Assembly (NCBI GenBank): GCA_004144935.1
Contig: SDZP01000105.1
Span: 1-10,155 of the forward strand
Direction: 5' to 3'
Origin: Caulobacteraceae bacterium
Lineage (GTDB): Bacteria; Pseudomonadota; Alphaproteobacteria; Caulobacterales; Caulobacteraceae
DNA length: 10,155 bases
Of the stretch, positions 5,576-10,155 are shown in pieces. The position numbers were made by a program, and so were the translations under genes. Each line of letters opens with the position of its first letter. The first letter of the stretch is position 1. Under the pieces are notes generated by a model. The model saw only the letters and a list, made by a program, of their open reading frames with translations. It did not search any database and was not told the DNA's origin.

Positions 5576-8161
5576 ATGGACCGCGGGGGGGCCAAGACCG
5601 GACTGATCGGTGGCGTGGCCACGGCGTCGTTGCTTGCCATGATCGTGGTCGGCCCCGTCGCCGCGGCCCCGAGGAAGATCGAGCTCCTGGGCGGGCCCGG
5701 CGCCGCGGGGGTCCGCAAGATCCCCGTGCAGAACCCGGCGCAACCCCCGCAGCAGATCCTGATTCCCGGCGCGCCGGCGGCGCAACCGCCAAAGCCGGCG
5801 CCGCTCAAGACGACCCGGCTGAATCCGTCCTCGAAGACGATCACCATGGTCGTCACCCTGAAGGACCGCCAGGCGACGCTCGGCGACGTCGAGGTGCAGG
5901 TCGCACCGGACGATACGATCCAGGTTGCGGTCGACCAGGTCTTCGAACTGCTGCGCAAGACGGTGGACCCTGTCGCCCTGGAGCCCTTGCGGCCGCTGGC
6001 CGAGCCCGGCGTCTTCGCGCCCCTGGAGCGGTTCGCCGCCGCCAACCTGCCGCTGACCTTCGATGCCCGGACCCTGGAACTGGCTGTCGCCGTGCCGGCG
6101 TCGGCGAGGCCGCGCCAGTCGATCGGCCTGGCCGAGCTGGACCGCATCACCTACGGCGAGTTCGCCAGGCCCGAACCCTTTTCCGCCTACGCCAACTTCC
6201 GCGGGGCGGTCGACTATGTCCATGAAAGCAGCGGGGAAACCGGGCTGGGAGACGGCCTCGTCCTGCTCGACGGCGCGGCGCGCTTCGGCGGCATCGTGGT
6301 CGAGGGAGAAGGCTCCTGGCAGGGCGGCGACGACGGCGGCTTCACCCGCGACGGCACGCGCGCCGTCTATGACGACATCCGCAACCTCAACCGCTGGGTG
6401 GCCGGCGACCTGATCCAGCAGAGCCGGGGCTTCCAGGGCATCCAGGAGATGGGCGGCATCAGCGTCTCCAAGACCTATGCCCTGCTCGATCCACAGCGCA
6501 ACGTCGCGCCGCGTGGCGGTCGCACCTTCACGGTCAACCGCGAATCCACCGTCGAGGCCTTCATCAACGGCAACTCGGTGCGCACCATCCGCCTGCAGCC
6601 AGGCACCTACGACGTCAGCGACTTCCCGTTCGTGCAGGGCTCGAACGATGTGCAGCTGGTCATCACCGACGACGCCGGCCAGCGTGACGTGGTGTCCTTC
6701 TCGATCTTCATCGACCGCACGCAGCTGGCGGCGGGCCTGTCCGAATACGCCCTCTACGCTGGGGTGGGCTCCAACCGACTGGGCGGCTCGATCGACTACA
6801 GCGGCAAGGCGGCGGCCTCGGGCTTCTACCGCTACGGCCTGAGCGAAAACCTCACCCTGGGCGGCAACTTCCAGTATTTCGACAAGTCGGGAATGATCGG
6901 CGGCGAGGCGGTCTGGGGGTCTCCCCTCGGCACCATCGGCGGCGATGTCGCGGTCAGCCAGCTCGACAGCGTCGGCAGCGGCTGGGCCTTCAACGTCTCC
7001 TACGAGCGGCTGATCCAGGACCAGGGCGGCGGTCTGTCCATCCTCGCCACCGCCGAAGCCCGCAGCGAGAACTTCGGCGCCCCGGGACAGCTGACGCCGC
7101 AAAATCCCTACGTCATCAACACCTCGTTCAGCATCAACAAGTCGTTCGGCGACTCCTCCTTCGCGGGGATCCAGCTGCGTTACGCCAAGGCGCGCGACGC
7201 CTTCGAGGACGAGCAATCGGTCCGCCTGACCTACGGCCGGCGCCTGACGGACAAGATGAATGTCATCTTCGACGCGGACTGGGCCGAGGGCGGCACGGCC
7301 GGCGGCGCCACCTTCCGCGTTTCGCTGGTCCGGCGCTTCGGGACCTCCGGCTCCATGCGAGCCGAATATGACAGCCGCGACAGCCGGGTCCGGCTGGGCT
7401 ACCAGACCTCGGGCGGCCGCGGCGTCGGCGCCTGGAGCGGCGCCGGCAACCTCGATCTGGGCAAGGACCTTTACGGTCTCAATGGCTCCCTGACCTACGC
7501 CGCCAACCGGGCCGACCTCGGCATCGCCCACTCCACGGCCTATTCCCAGGTCACCAACGACATCAGCGACCAGCGCACCTCGCTGCGCGCGGCGACGGGC
7601 ATCGCCTACGCCGGCGGCCGGGTCGCGGTCGGCCGCCCGATCAGCGACGGCTTCGTCATCGTCAAGCCCTACGCCGGCGGCAAGGACATCGCCATCGAGG
7701 TCGAGCCCTCGCCGGATGGCTACTATGCCAAGAGCGGCGTCCTCGGCCCGGCCCTCTATGGCCAGGTCAGCGCCTATTCGCCCCGCACCGTCACCTTCGA
7801 TGCGCCGGGCGCGCCCGCCGGCTTCGACGTCGGCACCGGGGCGATCCGGGTCTATCCGCCCTATCGCGCCGGCTATGTGGCGACGGTCGGCTCCGACTAC
7901 GGGGTCACCGCCGTCGGCCGGCTGCTGAGGCAGGACGGCGAGCCCCTGACCCTGCTGGCCGGCGTCGCCATCGAGCAGGGCGGCGAAGGCCGCCGCGTCG
8001 AGATCTTCACCAACCGGTCCGGCTCGTTCGGGGCCGGCGGGCTCAAGGCCGGCCGCTGGCGCATCGAGATGCCCAGCGATCCGCCGCTGGTCTACGAGCT
8101 TGTCATCACCGACGCGCCCAACGGCATCGCCCGGTCCGGCGACCTGCGGCCGGTTCCCTAG
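5576..8161 (+). CDS. Outer-membrane fimbrial usher, archaic type
   Basis: An 861-residue protein starting at ATG 5576, two bases after the chaperone stop, with a weak GGGAA upstream. The signal peptide runs to about residue 30. A Pro/Ala/Gln-rich stretch (about 48-78, with IPGAPAAQPPKPAP) precedes the N-terminal periplasmic domain (about 88-175: TLGDVEVQVAPDD, LPLTFDARTLELAVAVP) that receives chaperone-subunit complexes. A 24-strand-type barrel region follows (about 200-690), interrupted by the plug-like segment TVEAFINGNSVRTIRLQPGT...DFPFVQGSNDVQLVITDDAGQ (about 325-369). The family stretch GGRVAVGRPISDGFVIVKPY lies at 680-699. The C-terminal domain (about 775-855) has the VGRLLRQDGEPL and GSFGAGGLKAGRW motifs. 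It forms the channel through which the pilus is assembled and exported. Counterpart in the Acinetobacter system is CsuD. Confidence 0.94.
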   Translation: MDRGGAKTGLIGGVATASLLAMIVVGPVAAAPRKIELLGGPGAAGVRKIPVQNPAQPPQQILIPGAPAAQPPKPAPLKTTRLNPSSKTITMVVTLKDRQATLGDVEVQVAPDDTIQVAVDQVFELLRKTVDPVALEPLRPLAEPGVFAPLERFAAANLPLTFDARTLELAVAVPASARPRQSIGLAELDRITYGEFARPEPFSAYANFRGAVDYVHESSGETGLGDGLVLLDGAARFGGIVVEGEGSWQGGDDGGFTRDGTRAVYDDIRNLNRWVAGDLIQQSRGFQGIQEMGGISVSKTYALLDPQRNVAPRGGRTFTVNRESTVEAFINGNSVRTIRLQPGTYDVSDFPFVQGSNDVQLVITDDAGQRDVVSFSIFIDRTQLAAGLSEYALYAGVGSNRLGGSIDYSGKAAASGFYRYGLSENLTLGGNFQYFDKSGMIGGEAVWGSPLGTIGGDVAVSQLDSVGSGWAFNVSYERLIQDQGGGLSILATAEARSENFGAPGQLTPQNPYVINTSFSINKSFGDSSFAGIQLRYAKARDAFEDEQSVRLTYGRRLTDKMNVIFDADWAEGGTAGGATFRVSLVRRFGTSGSMRAEYDSRDSRVRLGYQTSGGRGVGAWSGAGNLDLGKDLYGLNGSLTYAANRADLGIAHSTAYSQVTNDISDQRTSLRAATGIAYAGGRVAVGRPISDGFVIVKPYAGGKDIAIEVEPSPDGYYAKSGVLGPALYGQVSAYSPRTVTFDAPGAPAGFDVGTGAIRVYPPYRAGYVATVGSDYGVTAVGRLLRQDGEPLTLLAGVAIEQGGEGRRVEIFTNRSGSFGAGGLKAGRWRIEMPSDPPLVYELVITDAPNGIARSGDLRPVP

Positions 8162-8170
8162 GAGTTTGCC

Positions 8171-9085
8171 ATGAAGCCCGGAATGATCGCCCTGATCGCC
8201 GTTTCTGCGGCCGCGTCCGCCTCGGGAACCGCCTTTGCCCAGTGCGCCACCGTCGATCCGGTGATCGTGCCGCAGGTGCGGGTCGATCCGCTCGACGCCG
8301 GCGGCCCGGCCGAACTGGTGCAGCCCTTCGTCCTGACCTTCCGCCGGGCTGGCGTCGACACCACGCCGATCGTCCTGCGCTACCAGATCGTCGACGAGGA
8401 CTCCTCGGCCCAGTCGCGCATCGGCCGCTCGCAGGGGCCGACCGTCGAGTGGCAGTCGCAGGACAGCAGCCGCGACATCGGCGCCTTCCGCAGCGAGGGC
8501 TACGCCCTGCTGCGCTCCGGCCAGGCCCTGCTCGGCGAGAAGGACCAGGCGACCCAGCGCACCCTGTCCCTGCGGCTGACCAACCTGCGCGACGATCTCG
8601 CGGCCGGCGTCTATCGCGAGCAATTTACGATACGCTACTGGTGCGGCGCGCAGGACAACACCCTGCCCTACGAAGCCCAGGGCATCGTGGCGGTCTCGGT
8701 GGCTGTTCCCAATGTGCTCAGCGCCAGCATCGCCGGCGCCTCGCCCCGCGGCGAGATCGACTTCCTGGACTTCGCCGCCCTGACGCGCTCGCTGCAGATC
8801 AACGTCCGCAGCACCGGCCCCTACCAAGTCAGCGCCCGCAGCCTGGGCGGCGGCGCCTTGGTGCGGGAAGGCTCGGCCGGCTCCACCGACTCCGCCGACC
8901 GCATCGCCTACCGGGCGACCCTCGACAACGAACCCCTCAACCCGGGCGAAGCGGCGCGGCCCCAGCGGCGCGCCGGCCTGGTGGGGCGCCGCATGACCCT
9001 GGACGTCGCGGTCGAGGACATCGGCGACAAGCGCGCCGGCGCCTATGCCGACACCCTGCTGGTCACCCTGGCCCCGGTGAACTGA
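8171..9085 (+). CDS. Two-domain putative tip adhesin of the pilus
   Basis: A 304-residue protein from ATG 8171; AGGAG overlaps the usher stop and sits 6 bases upstream. The signal peptide ends AFA at about residue 23. Domain 1 (about 24-160) starts directly with Cys25 and ends in LAAGVYREQFTIRYWC (Cys158), so these two cysteines could pair. Domain 2 (about 178-304) begins NVLSASIAGASPRGEIDFLD, has the pilin-like TGPYQVSARS segment and ends in RAGAYADTLLVTLAPVN, the Gly-x-Tyr-x-Asp strand. Domain 2 has no cysteines. The mature protein lacks the N-terminal donor strand present in the pilins, as expected for a subunit at the tip. Position after the usher and two-domain layout match CsuE. What surface it binds cannot be told. 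Confidence 0.85.
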   Translation: MKPGMIALIAVSAAASASGTAFAQCATVDPVIVPQVRVDPLDAGGPAELVQPFVLTFRRAGVDTTPIVLRYQIVDEDSSAQSRIGRSQGPTVEWQSQDSSRDIGAFRSEGYALLRSGQALLGEKDQATQRTLSLRLTNLRDDLAAGVYREQFTIRYWCGAQDNTLPYEAQGIVAVSVAVPNVLSASIAGASPRGEIDFLDFAALTRSLQINVRSTGPYQVSARSLGGGALVREGSAGSTDSADRIAYRATLDNEPLNPGEAARPQRRAGLVGRRMTLDVAVEDIGDKRAGAYADTLLVTLAPVN

Positions 9086-9098
9086 AGACCCGCACAGC

Positions 9099-9131
9099 AA
9101 AAAGGCCGCGCCTGGCGGGCGCGGCCTCTTC
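9099..9131. terminator. Bidirectional intrinsic terminator between convergent genes
   Basis: A perfect 9-bp stem GGCCGCGCC (9104-9112) / GGCGCGGCC (9118-9126) with a TGGCG loop. On the minus strand the stem is followed by TTTTT (AAAAA at 9099-9103), a strong signal for ending the gene at 9155-9583. On the plus strand it is followed by TCTTCGT, a weaker tract, and ends the pilus cluster 13 bases after the adhesin stop. Confidence 0.85.
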
Positions 9132-9154
9132 GTGTCGCTCTATTGAAACGCCGG

Positions 9155-9583
9155 CTAGGCTTTTGCTTCAATCCGGATGCTCAGCGACTGCAGACGCGAG
9201 GGATCGGCGCCGACGTCGAGGGCCATGGCCACCTGGCGGATGTCGGCATGAGCGATATCGGACACCACCGTCTCGCCGCTGGTCGACAGGGGAATGCGCA
9301 CGCCGTTGCTGATCACCGCGGCGCCCTCCAGGTTCTGGCTGTGCTGCACGATCACGCGGTAGCCGCGCGGCGCGTTGCAGAATTCCTCGGCGACGCCCAG
9401 GCTGACGACCCCCTCGTCATCCATCGGACCGGCGATCGAATTGACGTTAACCCGGCAGATGACCGGCACGAAGCCCTGCAGCCGGAAGGTCGCCGAGGCC
9501 GGATTGCCGCCGGTCGAGGCAAAGGCCGGCCCAGCGCTGGCGATGAGCATAGCAAGAGCGGCGACAACGCGCTTCATGGACAT
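9155..9583 (-). CDS. Orphan exported pilin-related protein, convergent to the cluster
   Basis: A 142-residue protein on the minus strand. The start is ATG at 9583-9581, with GAGGAG 8 bases upstream; a second ATG two codons later is too far from this site. The signal peptide ends AFA at about residue 22. Cys43 (FVPVICRVNVN) and Cys69 (EEFCNAPRGYRVIV) repeat the Cys...CNAP pattern of the subunits but only 26 residues apart. VRIPLSTSGETVV lies at about 95-107. The tail DPSRLQSLSIRIEAKA is a beta strand but lacks the Gly-x-Tyr-x-(Gly/Asp) motif of every other subunit here. It is shorter than the pilins (about 120 residues mature). It may be a specialised or regulatory subunit, or a free periplasmic relative; transcribed separately from the operon. 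Assignment to the pilin-like family is by motif only. Confidence 0.8.
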   Translation of the reverse strand: MSMKRVVAALAMLIASAGPAFASTGGNPASATFRLQGFVPVICRVNVNSIAGPMDDEGVVSLGVAEEFCNAPRGYRVIVQHSQNLEGAAVISNGVRIPLSTSGETVVSDIAHADIRQVAMALDVGADPSRLQSLSIRIEAKA

Positions 9584-9792
9584 TCGAGGTTCTCCTCATG
9601 TATCTTCAAGAACCACCGTAGAGAAAACCGGTTAATGCCCACCGATCAGGCATGATTACTGGCCGATAAATCAGAATTTATTTGCCGTTACCGGACAGCC
9701 TTAACGAATGATGTTGGAGCGCCCGCTCCCCCGCCGGCGCGGCGCGGCGAGGCCATACGGAACCGGCCGCCGCCTCGTGGCTTACAGGGGGC
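9584..9792. promoter_or_regulatory. Divergent intergenic region with palindromes
   Basis: This 209-base gap lies between the divergently read orphan pilin-like gene (minus) and the gene at 9793 (plus), so promoters for both should be here. It includes a conspicuously AT-rich patch in an otherwise GC-rich window, with the perfect palindrome ATAAAT-CAGA-ATTTAT at 9666-9681, and an ATGCC-N9-GGCAT repeat at 9635-9653. Either could be an operator or part of a promoter. I found no confident -35/-10 pair; TTGCCG at 9682-9687 with GAATGA about 18 bases later is at best weak. A short open frame at 9708-9917 is not credible. Confidence 0.4.
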
Positions 9793-10155
9793 ATGCCCGC
9801 CGCATCCGCCAAAGCCCCAGGCCGTTACCCCGCCACCCCGGACGGCCGCTACTTCGTGGTGCGCGGCCGGCTGTGGCGCTGCGCCGATCCGGCGCTGCCG
9901 GAAACCCGGCGGGCTGAACTCGTCGCCCGGCTGATGAGCGCCCGCCGCGCCGTCGGCCAGGCCCTGCGGGCCGCCGATCCGTCCGCCTTGGCCGCCGCCC
10001 GCGCCGCCGTCGACCTCGCCAAGCGGGCGCTCGGCGAACGCGGCCCGGTCTGGTGGACGGACGGCGCCCCCGACCTCAATCGCAGACTCGCCGTCAACAC
10101 CCCCTACGCGGGCTGGTGGGCGGCCATCGCCGCGGCGGCCGAGCCCCGGTCCGCC
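9793..10155 (+). CDS. Uncharacterised small protein, 3' end beyond window
   Basis: An open frame from ATG 9793 reads 121 codons to the window edge without a stop. A purine run AGGGGG lies just before the ATG, rather close for a ribosome site, so the start is moderately sure. Visible features are RYPATPDGRYFVVRGRLWRC near residues 11-30, an Ala/Arg-rich helical middle with charged heptads (about 38-80, ARRAVGQALRAADPSALAAA), and RGPVWWTDGAPDLNRRL (about 83-99). There is no signal peptide, so it is probably cytoplasmic. The GRYFVVRGRLWR and GPVWWTDGAPD blocks look like a widespread unnamed proteobacterial family as far as I remember it; I cannot assign a function. It has no apparent link to the pilus genes. 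Confidence 0.7.
   Translation, partial: MPAASAKAPGRYPATPDGRYFVVRGRLWRCADPALPETRRAELVARLMSARRAVGQALRAADPSALAAARAAVDLAKRALGERGPVWWTDGAPDLNRRLAVNTPYAGWWAAIAAAAEPRSA

Noticed and set aside
5399..9100. Very long open frame on the minus strand (1233 codons) across the usher and adhesin
   Set aside because: It is antisense to well-supported usher and adhesin genes, is low-complexity Gly/Ala/Asp/Arg-rich with no domain, and is the usual shadow of high-GC third positions.
9691..9704. TTAC...TTAAC resembling a CtrA-binding site
   Set aside because: The first half-site is not TTAA and the spacing differs from the TTAA-N7-TTAA consensus.

Overview
This window is GC-rich, densely packed bacterial DNA. 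Base composition, heavy G/C use at third codon positions and the style of the secreted proteins suggest an alphaproteobacterium, plausibly of the Caulobacteraceae (Caulobacter, Phenylobacterium or Brevundimonas type). That placement is inference from sequence style, not a database match.

Positions 1 to 9085 hold one plus-strand gene cluster for a chaperone-usher pilus of the archaic (Csu-like, spore coat protein U domain) type. The order is: seven small exported pilin-like subunits (the first cut by the window start), a 238-base structured gap, a PapD-like periplasmic chaperone (4815-5573), an outer-membrane usher (5576-8161) and a two-domain putative tip adhesin (8171-9085). This is the order known from Acinetobacter csu (subunits, chaperone, usher, adhesin), but with more subunit genes. 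All full-length subunits have an export signal, a first cysteine, and a second cysteine in a 'CN' motif 28 to 55 residues later. They end in a Gly-x-Tyr-x-(Gly/Asp) strand. By motif they fall into three classes: a 'CNAP' class (970, 1521 and probably the partial first gene), a 'CNxxHxxxLxSxxGGL' class (2090, 2683 and the divergent 296 gene), and a tandem-duplicated 'AEKFC' pair (3267 and 3947) that also carries the GGL motif.

A strong GC hairpin flanked by AAAAA and TCTTCGT (9099-9131) ends the cluster. It also serves the convergent minus-strand gene at 9155-9583, an orphan relative of the subunits with the Cys...CN pattern but without the usual C-terminal Gly-x-Tyr strand. A 209-base gap with palindromes follows. 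At 9793 an unrelated small protein of an uncharacterised type starts and runs off the window.

Working model: subunits are exported by Sec, capped by the chaperone in the periplasm, and threaded through the usher with the two-domain protein at the tip. The many minor subunits give a compositionally complex pilus. I see no RNA genes, CRISPR arrays, insertion sequences or phage genes.
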